A stretch of DNA of 64,000 bases from Massospora cicadina (Eukaryota; Entomophthoromycota; Entomophthoromycetes; Entomophthorales; Entomophthoraceae). Of the stretch, positions 1 to 10,778 are shown piece by piece. The translations under genes were made by a program, and so were the position numbers. Position 1 is the first letter of the stretch; the number at the start of each line of letters is the position of its first letter. Under the pieces are notes generated by a model. That model saw only the letters and a program-made list of their open reading frames with translations, was not told where the DNA came from and made no database searches. The DNA lies in contig JAKSZP010009583.1 in NCBI GenBank assembly GCA_022478985.1, positions 1 to 64,000 on the forward strand, read 5' to 3'.

Positions 1-1401
1 GGTTTGATTGTGAGAAACTAGGTGTTGGGGTGATTAAGTTTGTGCATGAGTGTTGTCACATTGTGATTGGCTGAAATGTTCTTCCATATTGTGCACATGA
101 ACCATATCATTGCTGATCACATGTGATTGGCTGGGAGGATCCACAGTGGTGCATGGTGGATTTTCTCCAGATTGGTTGGAGGTGCTTGATTGGTTGTGTC
201 CAAAAAATTCATCATTTTGGTTGTATTGGATTATATGCAGGGGATCTGATTGGTTATTCCATTGTGCTGCCATGATATCCACCTGAATCTGTTCCGGGGA
301 AATCGTGTTGTGAGCTTGGGCCTCAGCGGAACTCACAGCCTGCTTGTGGGCAGTCTGTGCGCAACGACATCCTTGCGCAAAATGGGCTCAACCAAAGTGA
401 CATCAGCTCTTTCACCCCAATAGAAGGCGAAAGTGGAGTCCTTAATTTTGCTGAAAGTTGGGCTTGTTTTTTCCATATTGTCCTCACAAAATTCCGGTGC
501 TTCAAGCCTGCACTTGACAGGGCACGCGTGGACTTTGTGGCCTATAGCTGAGCAGAATTTTCAGATAGGTGGGGTATGTTCTGGTGTGATGCAGAAGGGG
601 CGAGATACTTAGCCATCAGGGAGGTTGATGGCCACCGTGTGTGGAATGAGGGTGATATCCTCTACCACGTCCTGATTGGGTTCTATAATGGCTATTGCCT
701 TCCATGTACATAGGTGGGGCAGGAGGGGGAATTTCTCAATTTCAAACTGTTTGATTATGCTGTAACCTTTGAGGCCCCCACGGAGCTTGTCTGTGAGGAT
801 ATCACGGTGCATGGTGCTTAGAAGTCAGTCAAATATGATGAATAGGTCATTTGCCTCATTCCATCATGTGTGCACCATGCGGATGGTGCAGTCTTTGTTG
901 TTAATTTTTATGGAGAATATGATTTTCGCTGCTTCCACCACTTCCTCCACGGATATGAACCTGACGTCCACCCATCCTCTATGTAAATTTCTATAATTTA
1001 CTGAGACGGCGTTTGAGAAAGTTGCGGAGAAGGCCTCCCCCATTTTTTCCCATTTTTTGAGAGAAGTATTGCTGACCATAATTCTAAGGCTGTTCTCAAG
1101 GGAGGACAGAGGTTGGGAGTGTTCTATTTTGGTATATGCGCCCATTTTTTGCAGAAATTGCAAAACTCTGGGTGTGGCGCTGTGCTCACCCTTTTTGATG
1201 GGAGGGTGTTTCAACATTCTGCCAGGGCGTTTTTACCCAGCAGGTTGGGAGGGCTTTGGGCCTTTTGCACTGGCCACTTTTGCCCAACTGGTGTTGTTGC
1301 GGACAAATTTGCTCATATTTCCTGGTTGATTGTCAATTTTGGAGAAATTGCGTAGAATCGTGTTACTAAAAGTGATAGTAACAGGAAAGAAGAAACCACT
1401 T
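1..1401 (-). mobile_element. 5' part of a LINE (family B-like), truncated by window edge
   Basis: A minus-strand LINE begins near 1401 and runs off the left edge of the window. Its 5' leader reads (minus strand) TTTCTTCTTTCCTGTTAC, which resembles the leader of the family-B LINE starting near 38430. Only ORF1 is present; the endonuclease and reverse transcriptase would lie to the left, outside the window. Target duplication and 3' tail cannot be examined. The 5' boundary is approximate because it rests only on where similarity to the LINE-B leader fades. Confidence 0.7.
34..1325 (-). pseudogene. LINE ORF1 (RNA-binding gag-like protein), broken
   Basis: The frame is split over several pieces (about 864-1217, 609-812, 34-336). 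The middle piece contains LCTWKAIAIIEPNQDVVEDI, the counterpart of LCTGKAIAVLTPTEEI in family A and LCMRKAIAVINPFPEVEEDL in family B, so it is the same ORF1 fold. Downstream (about 530-575) a zinc knuckle can be read as stop-x-x-C-x4-H-x4-C (CSAIGHKVHAC): the first Cys codon has become TGA. The C-terminal part is rich in Gln, Asn and His, as is the ORF1 tail of LINE B. Non-functional as it stands. Confidence 0.65.
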
Positions 1402-3145
1402 TAACTAAGATAACTATAACTCTTAAATATTGTATCAGATCAGGAACTTGTTTCCTGTCCGTTATACTAAAGATCATATGACTATGGGGCTTTCCCAGTT
1501 TGTTTTTTATAAAAATAAGAGTTATATAAAATATAGATAGGTATAAGAATATATTTTTCATATAAATCTGTACTTTCCTATCAATGAGAATCAATTTGGA
1601 ATGTATGCTGAAAGCACATCTAATCAAACAATTAAATACTTTATTACACTTATCTCTGGACAGGTATTTATGCTAGGTTGTTATAGAACCATAGCAACAG
1701 ACTTTGGTAGTTTAGTTTTAATCATATAAAAACGCACATAAACAGAGATTGCTATCTCGTTTCCTCTTTTTGCTTTTTTAGTCAAATGGTGGTTACTAAA
1801 GATATATTTGTAACACATTACCGAGAATCTGTGAGTCACATTGAACAAAATCACATTACTTTTATTAATATGACGGAATCCTAAATGTGAACTGGTAGTC
1901 CCAAGACTCTCACCTTATATTTTAAACTGAAGCTCTTTTTAATGGACATTTTACTTACATTCCTCTTAAGATAGATTATAAAATTTTGGCAAATTTTTGG
2001 TTGAAAATATATTAGTTTGTCAGTAAAGGAAATGAATTTTACCTTTGTTCCACACTAGTGAAGAGTTAGATAGCATCTATTGTACCTTAGTCTGAATCCA
2101 GTTATATGGACACCTGGCTCAAGCTACATGAGGAGAAGAATTAGCTTCTCTTTAGATATTTTATTAAGTGGATAATTTGCCCAAAGATAAAGATCTTGGG
2201 TACATAAGTTATTGGAAGATTAGTATCACTTTCCCAGTATGAAATATATGTTTTAAGCCTATTAATTGGGTAGCACGCCTTGATGAAATACAAAACGCAG
2301 CATGGTCTTTACTTTAGTAACTTAATTTTGGAACCATAATAGTAACTATATTATAAATCTCTTTTACATCTAACGGCTACATAAGTTTTAAGGTTTTAAC
2401 TCCTTCATATGTTTTAATAAGAACAAATAAAATTTTTAACAGCCACGCAAGCAGCTAGGTTGTTGGGTACATTGGAAAAGAAGGTGGTTCTGGAGACTCA
2501 AACTGAGTGATATATGGCTCTAGCATAATAACATAAAGTTAAGCCATAGTCACTATTAGGTACTTGGTAGATTGGAGGAAATTGTGTAGAGTTAAATCAC
2601 TATGTTTCATCTTTGTCACTTTAGTTACACCCAAAAGTAAAGTTAATGAGGAAAATATGGAGGTATTACATATGAGTGAGAAACTTTTGCAAAAAAGGAG
2701 AAAATGGTTTGAAGGACTACAGACTTAAATATAACTATTCCAGAGAGTTGGTGAAACCTATGGATAATAATAAACTTTTATATTTCTATATTAATATCTA
2801 TTATGTATATAGCTTTTTTTTAGTACTAGATGGTCCCAAACTATTATGTATATAGCAAAAAATTAGATATAGAAGTAAGATTCACGGCACTAGTGTATGC
2901 TTTCTAATGAAACTGTTCTTATATAGAGCCAAGTACACCAATTAGATTGAAATTTAAAAATTGGATATGGTTTCACTAGCTGATGTTAAAAAATACTATG
3001 GATCTGAAGATCCCTCATATACTTGATTCATGCTCAGTGGTGTAGAGAGGAATTTGTTTAGTTTCAAACCTTCCTACATGATATTGGGTTTCCATTAAAA
3101 CATTTCTATGCTCTAATTTAATTTAATTTGTATGATATCAACTTA
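1402..3145. other. AT-rich intergenic stretch, nothing recognised
   Basis: No open frame of useful length and no recognisable element ends. Composition is AT-rich with scattered stop codons in all frames. Confidence 0.6.
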
Positions 3146-3158
3146 AGGACTGTCATGG

Positions 3159-3353
3159 TTGGATGATTTAATAGTGGGAACTGATGCTAAAGATAAGGCT
3201 GGGAGACAGGAGGCCCAGAAGGTGAAACTTCAGGCTCTTCCTGACCTGAAACACACCTTAGATCAACGCTGGGTGCAAGCCAAGCATGCCCAGGTTGATA
3301 CTAATGGGGTGCAAAACGCCCAGCCTCTTATCTCGGCCCAGGCACTGAAATGA
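3159..3353 (+). CDS. LTR-borne small open frame a (about 64 codons)
   Basis: The frame reads DDLIVGTDAKDKAGRQEAQK... and ends in a stop just after AQALK. There is no ATG at the LTR start in this copy; the frame is open from SWLDDLIVG, so if translated it may be a tail of something read in from upstream. The same peptide is recognisable in the LTRs at 46.9, 52.0, 55.0 and 59.2 kb. Between this LTR and the one at 46.9 kb most differences within the LQALPDLKHTLDQRWVQAK block fall in third codon positions and are silent. This supports past coding function. No known domain was recognised. Confidence 0.45.
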   Translation: MDDLIVGTDAKDKAGRQEAQKVKLQALPDLKHTLDQRWVQAKHAQVDTNGVQNAQPLISAQALK

Positions 3354-3597
3354 ACGATTTACATTACAAATGAAGATGGTTCAATTCAGTTAATTGGAGA
3401 GCAAGAGTTCAAATCCTGTTCAAGTTATGAAATTTTAAGTTTGGGTAAAATATGGCTTCAATTGATTACTTGATTGAAGGCACTTTTGGTGTATTTTACT
3501 AAAACGGATGGAAGCGTCTGTTTATTGGAGTGTCAAGGCTTGGGCGCACTTCCACAGAACCTAGATCCCCCAGCCCACTTTAAATATGTTTTTTGTA

Positions 3598-3633
3598 ACC
3601 AACATTCCTCGTTGGTCAACTTTCTTAAATAAA
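3598..3633 (+). promoter_or_regulatory. LTR hairpin followed by AATAAA poly(A) signal
   Basis: ACCAAC (3598-3603) pairs with GTTGGT (3611-3616) across the loop ATTCCTC, and AATAAA follows at 3628-3633. The same arrangement recurs at 47343-47379 and 52433-52469 with hairpin stems of up to 8 bp, and a hairpin is kept at 58789-58808 (-). It probably marks the R region and RNA 3' end of the LTR. Confidence 0.6.
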
Positions 3634-3659
3634 ATTACCCATTATTTTAAATTTTACTT

Positions 3660-4082
3660 ATGTTTCCTTGGGCGAACTTGGTGGCGGACCTCTTTGGGGA
3701 GGTCTCCAACTATGTGGGTCACTACCTTTTATTGCAATTTACCAAAATCCCAGGTGCTCCCTTGGGCCGCCCAGGTCCCCTCCAGATCGAGGCACCCAAG
3801 CCCCCTGATGCCAAGTTACACTTGATTATGGACTCCCCTCTGGGGTTCCCTCAAGCTGTTATGTTCCTCACTTACCTGGTACTATATGTTGCGCTCTACA
3901 CCCTTGCCTGGGGTACCTTTGGCACAGGCACCGTTCAAGGTTTCTTCTTTCCCTTTCTCTTAATGGCTAGTTCCCTAGCAATATGGGTTTGCATCCCACA
4001 TCACCTTGCTGGGAACGAGATAGTTACAGACACTCTCTTGACAAGGACAAAAGAAAATGTACAGACAAATAAAATTTTTTAA
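3660..4082 (+). CDS. LTR-borne open frame b, hydrophobic protein (140 aa)
   Basis: Starts MFPWANLVADLFGEVSNYV and runs without a stop through the LTR end (4043), stopping 12 codons later in flanking DNA. The N-terminus matches MLTWANLCADLFEEV at 55.5 kb, and the C-terminus (ASSLAIWVCIPHHLAGNE...DTLLT) matches the other four LTRs. Two long hydrophobic stretches (about residues 67-85 and 95-115) look like membrane segments. No known family was recognised. It could be an accidental frame kept open by recent shared descent, but the copies are quite diverged. Confidence 0.4.
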   Translation: MFPWANLVADLFGEVSNYVGHYLLLQFTKIPGAPLGRPGPLQIEAPKPPDAKLHLIMDSPLGFPQAVMFLTYLVLYVALYTLAWGTFGTGTVQGFFFPFLLMASSLAIWVCIPHHLAGNEIVTDTLLTRTKENVQTNKIF

Positions 4083-5473
4083 TGAGAGCCCTTGTTTTTT
4101 AGGGCTTTCCATAATTAATCCAGTAGGGCTAGATGATTTATCCATAAAAACATTATTTTGCTCATGATTTTTTTCTTGGCGATTCTTCTCTTATCAACAG
4201 GAAAATTTGCGTTTTTATTCTATTCCTAAGTGAATTGAACTTTTAGTGAGTTGCTAGATATATCTAAAAAATCTAAGAGCATTATCTTCTAATGAACTGT
4301 TTGATCTATGTTAGAGGAAGACTTTAAAGTACTTTCAGTTTTTTGTGGTCTCCCCCTGTATCACTCATGTTTATATAAAATGGTGAACTAACTTTGCATT
4401 ATTTTTTATACTTAATGCAGTAACAATTAAATTACTACTTTATGCCGTCGTTTGACACAGTTTACTAATGGATACTGGTCATATGATCTTCACTAAATTT
4501 TTATCTTGTGGGTGACTTTAGTTATATACTGGTTTTGCTGAAAAAAACATCTTAACTCCATCTTCCATCTTTCCTTAGGTTCAGCACCAATTTATGACAC
4601 CAAAAAATGTTCAACGTGAGGTTAGACTCTTGAGGTAAGTGTTAGTACTTAGTGCAACTAACCAAATAAACTTCAAAATCAGGGAAACCCAAAGCAAATC
4701 AAGAATATGAAACAAGCAAGTGAGGTTACAAACCCCATAATTACCCTTATTATATCTATTTTTAAATAAATAGATTTGCTGAGTAAAAACATCACAAGCA
4801 AACAGATTCCAATAAATTTGGTGCTACAATTGCAACAAGAAAAATACAGTAAAACGGGGGGGAGATCAATCCCCAATTTCCCACGTTTTTGTTGATATGA
4901 AAACTTGGTGAACCACAGAACGCCAGGTACCACAAGGTAAGGATGGTCCTATAAATGGCAAGAGAGATAGTGATAAAATTCTTAACTGAAGTTCAGAATT
5001 TGTGGGCTTGATCTTATAAAACCCTTCTAGGTGTCTCTCCTGAACTATTCTTGAGGCTATTATTGCTGAAAAATATCTTGTGATTGGCACATCCCAATGC
5101 TAAGCCCAACTAAGAATTCTCAAATGCATTTTGAGTCAGGTTTGGAATTCTAAACCTGAGCAGAAACCTAATGATTGGTTCAACCCAATTATTAAAAGTA
5201 CGATCAGAACATTGAAAGCACAATGCATTCAAGCGCCACGTAAGAAAAATGAGTAATAAGTTATGCTCTTTTGGACTAAAAATGCTACTGTGGTGCTTAA
5301 AGTAAAATAGATCATACCTTCGGAGGTTTGTAGTAAGACGTTGCATCACTTAAAAGAAGAATAAATTAATTTAATCTTAGTTTAATGACGATATGTGTGT
5401 GATGTACAAGTGTACTTAGTAAATTTTAAGAGATTGGCAGTTAGATTTAAAGTCACATAATGTAAACTAATAC
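4049..5473. other. Non-coding stretch, nothing firmly recognised
   Basis: AT-rich with no usable frame. The part 4530-5350 is slightly richer in GC and may be an eroded element, but no motif could be named. Confidence 0.5.
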
Positions 5474-5509
5474 TGGACTTGGTAATAATTAAATTTAAAT
5501 TTAAATTTA

Positions 5510-6470
5510 TTGTGGGGAAGACAACCAGGGGATGGACACTTCCAAATGTAGACTCGAAGGAAAATGAAACTTGGTAACAGGGAAGACACCCCAGAGAAGC
5601 GATGCTATCTCTTGTTGCCAGCGGGAACGCCACTATGGGAAGGAGGGGGGAACGTGTAAAGTGGCTGTAACCACAATTGAACACGTGTGGAGGAAATGGT
5701 CCAATTTGATGAACCAAACTGGGAACCAGGAGGAGACCAGCTGATGGCGATGCGGTGGGAGGTACCCAAACATCCACGCCTGAAAGTGGTCCACCAAGTG
5801 GGACCAGAATCTGTGGACAGCTTCTGAGAGGGTGGGGGTGGAGCCTGCGATGGCATCCAAGACAATCGTGTGGATAGTCCTCATGGCGATTGTGACCACC
5901 AGAGCACAGAGGGAGGGTGAAAGAGGGGATACCAGGGATATAGCAAACATATCTCTTGACAGACTGAAGGGATGTGCCTGATCCTGGACAAGCAGACGTT
6001 GAACTTCGCGCCATATCAATTTAGAGGTAGGGCACTTCTCCAAGCGGTGGAACAGCGTTCCATACTGGCCACACATGACTCAGGATGAGTGTAAAGCATT
6101 AGAGCACTCAGCCATACAGTACACCCGCCTCAAGAAGTGCCACACATGGGAACGGATTTGAGGCTGCAACAGAGGGTGGTGTACGTATTTCCAAATAGTC
6201 TTCTGGGTCTCAAGGGAATAAGGATGTCCATCATGTCCAGGAAGTCCACCCTGGATATGACATGGGGCCGTGTGGGGATCAAGCCATCTTGAATGGGTAA
6301 CCCCTGTACCTCCTGTGTGAACTGAGGAGAGGGGCGGCCTCTCTGGGCTGTGTGTCCATTAATACGGATTCTCCACTCTGCGCTCCGCATGGAGAGGAGG
6401 ATTCGTTTGTAGTGGGTTTTAGTACCGTGAGGACCTGTGGCCAATGGGTGAGAAGCCAGATATTTCATCA
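5510..6470 (-). pseudogene. LINE-A ORF2 C-terminal zinc region, copy 1
   Basis: The C-terminus after the RT carries CVMCGQYGTLFHRLEKCP (CX2CX7HX4C type, near 6020-6080) followed by a conserved tail (FWSHLVDHFQAWMFGYLPP). No RNase H motif was seen. The frame ends just before the 3' hairpin. The same tail is present in copies 2 and 3 and, more diverged, in LINE B. Confidence 0.7.
5514..5543 (-). other. LINE 3'-end hairpin (family A)
   Basis: On the + strand GGAAG pairs with CTTCC across a loop containing ACCAGGGGATGGAC. Equivalent hairpins end every LINE, two ORF1-only elements and the SINE in this window. It is a probable recognition structure for the LINE RT, by analogy with known LINE/SINE pairs sharing a 3' stem-loop. 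Confidence 0.65.
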
Positions 6471-7930
6471 AGGAGTGAGGGTGCGATGGATTGTTAAGGC
6501 CCAGGGCGTGGGAGAAGTTGGAGTGGGCCGCGCGGGACCAGTGTTAGGAGGGGAGCGTAGGGGCGGTGACAGCTGCAATCCAGGTGCCCAGGATCTTGGC
6601 AGCATAGGCTTTAAGGTCGAGCAGGCCCATGCCACCATGATGACAAGGGCCAAACATGACCTCAAGCCGCACTGGTGGTGGGCGGCCTGACCATAACCAC
6701 CCTTGTAGAAGGGCATACATAGATTTGAAAAAATCTGGGGAGAAGGCGATTGCGTGAGCTCCAGACCAGACTTTAGAGAGGAGCATAGAGTTGGCTAAAA
6801 CAACCCTGCTGGTAAGGGAAGTAGGGTGGGCTCTGAAGGAGGCGATGCGCTTCGTCACGTTGTCTAGAATATGACTCTCCATTACTGCTGAGGCATACCC
6901 ACCTGCCTCCACCCACATGCCCAGATGGCGGACCGGCCCTATGATAGAGCGTGGCACGAAGGGGAGCGCCAGTGGGGCGGTGTGGGTGAGCAGGGAAGGC
7001 GAGCACATGTGCAAGCAGATGGGCCAGGCTGGGCACTGGTCGCAGGGGCCCAGCAGGTTTGATACTGACCAAGGATGATGATTTCGGTTTTGGAAGCGTT
7101 CAGTGCAGCATTACTCACCCAGGAATACTCCTGGATGAGAGCTTCAAGCGTGCGTGTAGCTTGATTATTAGACACCCCAACCACACAATCATCTGCAAAC
7201 GCCATCATCTTGACTGGGGCTTGGCCTAGTGCATGGACCCCAGTGAGGTGGGCATTCACATCCTGAAGTAGTGGGTCAAGGCTAAAGTTATATAAGAGTG
7301 GGCAAAGGGGGTCCCCTTGGCGTAGGCCCCTTTGAGGGCGGACCACTTCCGTGAGGAAGTCAGGGCCACGCACTGCCATTGTTGCAGATTCTGTAAGCAG
7401 CATTACCCAGTTGATGAAGCGAGGGGGCAAGCGGAATTGGTGGAGGCAGGCCCTGAGGTATTCCCAGTTTACTCTATCATAGGCCTTCTGTTGGTCCAAG
7501 AATACAAGTGCCCCAGAGGCCATGGACTGTCATGCATTAGCCACAGAGTGCACGTTGTCCCAAATCGATCTTCTGGGTATGAAACTGAATTGTTCTGGGG
7601 AGATGGTGGCAGGCGCTACAGTCCCTTAAACGGTTAACCATGATTTTAGTTAAAATTTTTGTATCTGTGTTAGTTAAAGAAATGGGGCGCCAGTTGGCTA
7701 GGTCTAGCTTATCCCCTTTCTTGAGGAGTGTGATGGTGACAGCCTCTTGCCCTCCTGGTAGAAGGCGCGTATCCAGAAGGCTCTGGTTAAGGGAGGCTAG
7801 CAGCAGTGGGGATAGATATTTGAAGTACTTCTTATAGAAATCATACGGAATGCCATTAGGGCCTGGGCATTTCTGATTTGGTGCACCGCAAATGGCGGAC
7901 CAGAGTTCGTTCAGACTAATCAAATTCATT
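6470..7930 (-). pseudogene. LINE-A reverse transcriptase domain, copy 1
   Basis: RT motifs in order on the minus strand: KCPGPNGIPYDFYKKYFK, then LANWRPISLTNTDTKILTKI (7537-7929); LDQQKAYDRVNWEYLRA, GLRQGDPLCPLLYNFSLDPL and MAFADDCVVGVSN with the catalytic FADD box (6939-7523); then the thumb region (6544-7014). Two or more frameshifts separate the pieces. Domain order and motifs are those of L1/Tad-like LINE reverse transcriptases. Confidence 0.85.
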
Positions 7931-8129
7931 AATTCCAGGTATCAGGAAATCGTGTGGATGTGAGTGCTAATGAGAAATTTCGCCATTTTGGCTGGCTGAA
8001 TTGGATCAGATCAGTACAACTCGGAGTAATACTTTTTTATTTTGATTGCCACTTCAGCCTGCGTACCATGACAGAATCATCCGATCTCTGCACCTGTGTG
8101 CAGGCCACGCTCTGGCGCGGTGTGAAGAA

Positions 8130-9310
8130 TTTTTTAAAAAATTTGCGGTGCACGTGCTGCCCTCTGTAATGTGTTTGGCCCTGTACTGAACACAAATCTA
8201 ATGTTTGTGTTGCCTTTCAAGCGCGTTGAGGTGGGTGGCTGCTTATGCCCACTTCTGGCCCCAATCAGGGCTGTAGCCTGTGGCTGGGATGTTGAACTCC
8301 AGGTGTGCCAACTCTGCCAGAGTGTGTGAGATGATGGCCGATGTAGCTCATGAGTGTCATGAGGAGAGGTGGTGAGCATGGCAGATGGTATCCTCTTTGA
8401 AGGCTGACCATGTGGAAATTGGGTCCGCGCAAAATGGTGTAATAAACTCTTTTGCTGAAGTTGCTGATTCCACCCAAGTGGAAAATCCTGGCAACGCATT
8501 TTGGGTGGGCGAAGTTTGCACCAATGTGGAGCTCTAGCCACTGTGACAGATAAGTGGTAGGTTATTGAGACCAGCTGGTGGTCAGAGAAATCAATTTTTG
8601 ATGTGTGGAATTGGGAAATATGAGATCAAAATTTTGCTGGCGTGAGGATAAGGTTGATGTGGGTCATGGACCTTAGTTGGCCATTGTTGATGTGGGGGCG
8701 CGTCATGTTCTTGAGCAGCAGAGCTTTCCACAGCAGCATGTCTGCAAAACTCAAGGGTAGCCTTTAGAATGCAAAGTTCTACGTGACCCTGGGGTGCGTG
8801 GAATGAGGAAGGCTAATGGTCCATGGGTGTGTTTAGCCAACAGTTCATGTCACCAACTATGAAAGGGTCAGGGGGTAGCAGAAGAATTTGACTGATGAGA
8901 AAAATTCTCGATACTCTTGTGCACAGGTTGGGGCATAAATGTTGATGATAGCATGCACCACATTGGCCCACAAAAATGTAACAATGAGGACACAGCCATT
9001 GAGGAAGGATTCAGACGATAAAAATTTAAAAAAATTGTTTTTCTGAACAAGCACCCCACAGTGCTCAGACCAGAAGGATAGGGAAGGGAGGAGCATGGTT
9101 TTCCAAGCATCCTCAGAACCTCATGGACAGTGGGATTCCTGGATGGCCAGGATGTCCACGGGTAAATTTTTTTGTAAAAAACTCAGTTTCCTAGCCCAGG
9201 ACAGCGAGACCTTGAGTCTGGCGATATTCAACATCCCTAAAGTGAAGGCTTCCCCCATCACACCATAGGTGTGAGGGGGTGGGCACTTGGGCCCACCTGC
9301 CTCCTCTGTA
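8130..9310 (-). pseudogene. LINE-A endonuclease domain, copy 1
   Basis: This is an exonuclease-endonuclease-phosphatase (AP-type) endonuclease that nicks target DNA for target-primed reverse transcription. Visible motifs in order: LAIQESHCP (the catalytic Glu motif, about 9121-9147), GDMNCWL (about 8830-8850) and SDHQLV (catalytic Asp-His, about 8575-8595). Several stops and shifts break it. It lies directly between ORF1 and the RT domain, as expected. Confidence 0.75.
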
Positions 9311-10672
9311 TCCCCACAGGCCTTCACAACAGTGCAGGTGTTTGCAGCAACGCTATTAATAGTTTTGTAAAATTTAGCAGACAGGTTCACATTGGCTTTT
9401 GCCTTCGCTTTTTGTTTCCCTGTTGTTAACCAAATTTTTTGTGGTGCGGATGAGTTCAGCGCACCAACATTTGGGTCAAAAAAATTTTCAGTTAGGTTGG
9501 AGACCAAGTCAGTTTCAATTGGGGCTTGGTTGCAAAGGTCTGGTGAGATTGAGTCGCCCATCCGATCCTCAGATTGGGAGGCCCAAGCTGAATGGGCCTC
9601 CCAATCTGATTGGTTGTGGGATTCCTGAGTTGCTTCTGCCACAAAGGTTTTGTTGTCCTCCTGGCATTAAGAGTGTGGAATAGCGGAGGCGACTTTGGCC
9701 GCTTCCTTGGCCGAGGCCCTGTGGGCCTGTTTGGCTTTTTTGTTTTTAAGGGATACAGGCTTTACTAGTAGGTAGCAGCCTTATGCTCCCCACGGGAAAG
9801 CCTCTTTGGTGCTTGCGGTTGGTTCATAGTGCGTCTCTCCACTGGCCATGGCCGCTGAGGGGTGCTCTTGGAATGTAATGCCCTCCTTGGTGGGGCATGC
9901 ATGTGCCTTATGGCTGAATGCATCACAGTGGGTGCAGATGGGGGGTGCGCTGTCTATGGTTACTTGGAAAAAGTGGGTGGTATGACCTCTGATATTAATA
10001 TAAGTGGAGTGCAGGATCTGGGTTAAGTCCTTTGCAATCTCCTCAGTTGGAGTCAAAATTGCAATGGCTTTGCCAGTGCACAGGTGTGGCATCAGCGTAA
10101 AGTGTTGCATCTTGAAGGATTGTATGTCGCTATATATGGTGAGACCCTCTTTCAGGTGCTGCTCCAGAATGGCACGCTTGACTGTAGTGGGCAAAAAGTC
10201 AAATGTGAGGAAAATTTGGTTGGATTTTGTCCATCTTGTGCGCTTGGTTTCGATGACATGTTGCCCTTTGGAAAGGTCAATCACTACGTGCACCACAGCA
10301 GCTTCATCTTCTGCCTCCTTTTTTTCAAAACCAAGATCCAGCATTCTGCGTGACATGGAATGAGGTTCAACATACACCACGGTTAGAAAAAAAGTGTGCA
10401 CATCCCCATAAAATTTTTCCCAGAGGGCTGTTTGGTGGATATCCAGGAACACCTGGACTCTGTATTCCACCAACAAGAGTGGGTTGAGAGTGCGGCGTGT
10501 TGATGTACTGGTTACATTGTGCCTGCCAAGCGAGGATTTCCAGGGAAATAGTAACCAACAATTTTTTATTTTTGTCTAATCTGCCAGTTTCTCCAGGGCG
10601 TTTTCAAACGTTTGAGGTCACAGGCCTACCACTTGTGCCTCTTACCTTACTTGCCCAACTGGTCCCTGACAT
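9310..10672 (-). pseudogene. LINE-A ORF1 (gag-like, zinc knuckle), copy 1
   Basis: The likely start is ATG at 10672-10670 (MSGTSWASKVRG), matching MSGSSWASKARG in copy 2 and LGSSWVSKVKG in copy 3. A TGA stop follows about 20 codons later and at least one frameshift near 10450. The long piece 9781-10476 holds the core domain (DLGFEKKEAEDEA..., LTFDFLPTTVK, LCTGKAIAILTP) and an intact CX2CX4HX4C knuckle CTHCDAFSHKAHAC. The tail is Lys/Ala-rich (KQKAKAKANVN), typical of nucleic-acid binding. The next piece (9121-9642) continues in one frame into the endonuclease start, so ORF1 and ORF2 may have been one polyprotein. Expected role: coating LINE RNA in the RNP. Confidence 0.75.
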
Positions 10673-10778
10673 GGGCGCAGACTAATCTCCTCTGTGAGAT
10701 TATCAAACTAGATTCAGACTTGAAATGAATAAGTTGCAAAAGTGTTTGCAACGAGAGAAAAGTTTTGGACTTGGTAAT

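Larger units (their letters stand above)
3151..4043 (+). mobile_element. Solo LTR of a Gypsy-1-type retrotransposon
   Basis: An 893-bp element starts TGTCATGG and ends CTCTTGACA. It is flanked by a perfect 5-bp target duplication AGGAC (3146-3150 and 4044-4048). No retrotransposon internal sequence adjoins it, so it is a solo LTR left by LTR-LTR recombination (established behaviour of LTR retrotransposons). It is related along its length to LTRs at 46901-47744, 51985-52835, 55024-55907 and 58401-59256. The clean duplication fixes the LTR ends for the family. It contains a hairpin plus AATAAA near 3598-3633 and two open frames, listed separately. Confidence 0.9.
5487..10765 (-). mobile_element. 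LINE family A, copy 1 (about 5.28 kb)
   Basis: Full-length non-LTR retrotransposon on the minus strand. A 13-bp target duplication TGGACTTGGTAAT lies at 5474-5486 and 10766-10778. The 3' end (low coordinate) has an A-rich tail (TTTAAA repeats) and the shared 3' hairpin at 5514-5543. The 5' end carries the family leader with TTGCAAAAGTGTTTGCAA, a perfect palindrome. Order 5'-3': ORF1 with zinc knuckle, AP-type endonuclease, reverse transcriptase, C-terminal Cys-His zinc region. The length is almost identical to copies 2 and 3, which confirms the ends. Coding frames are broken by several stops and shifts. Confidence 0.92.

Noticed and set aside
3405..3430. B-box-like GAGTTCAAATCC inside the solo LTR, as a Pol III promoter
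   Set aside because: In the sister LTRs the site becomes a short palindrome (GGGTTTGAAACCC-type) and no A box is present.
6352..6690. Plus-strand open frame of 112 codons
   Set aside because: Lies opposite the LINE-A RT and C-terminal coding frames; it is an antisense shadow with no motif.
10004..10363. Plus-strand frames opposite LINE-A ORF1 (also 29852-30238, 37337-37663)
   Set aside because: Antisense shadows of ORF1; their similarity between copies follows from the sense gene.
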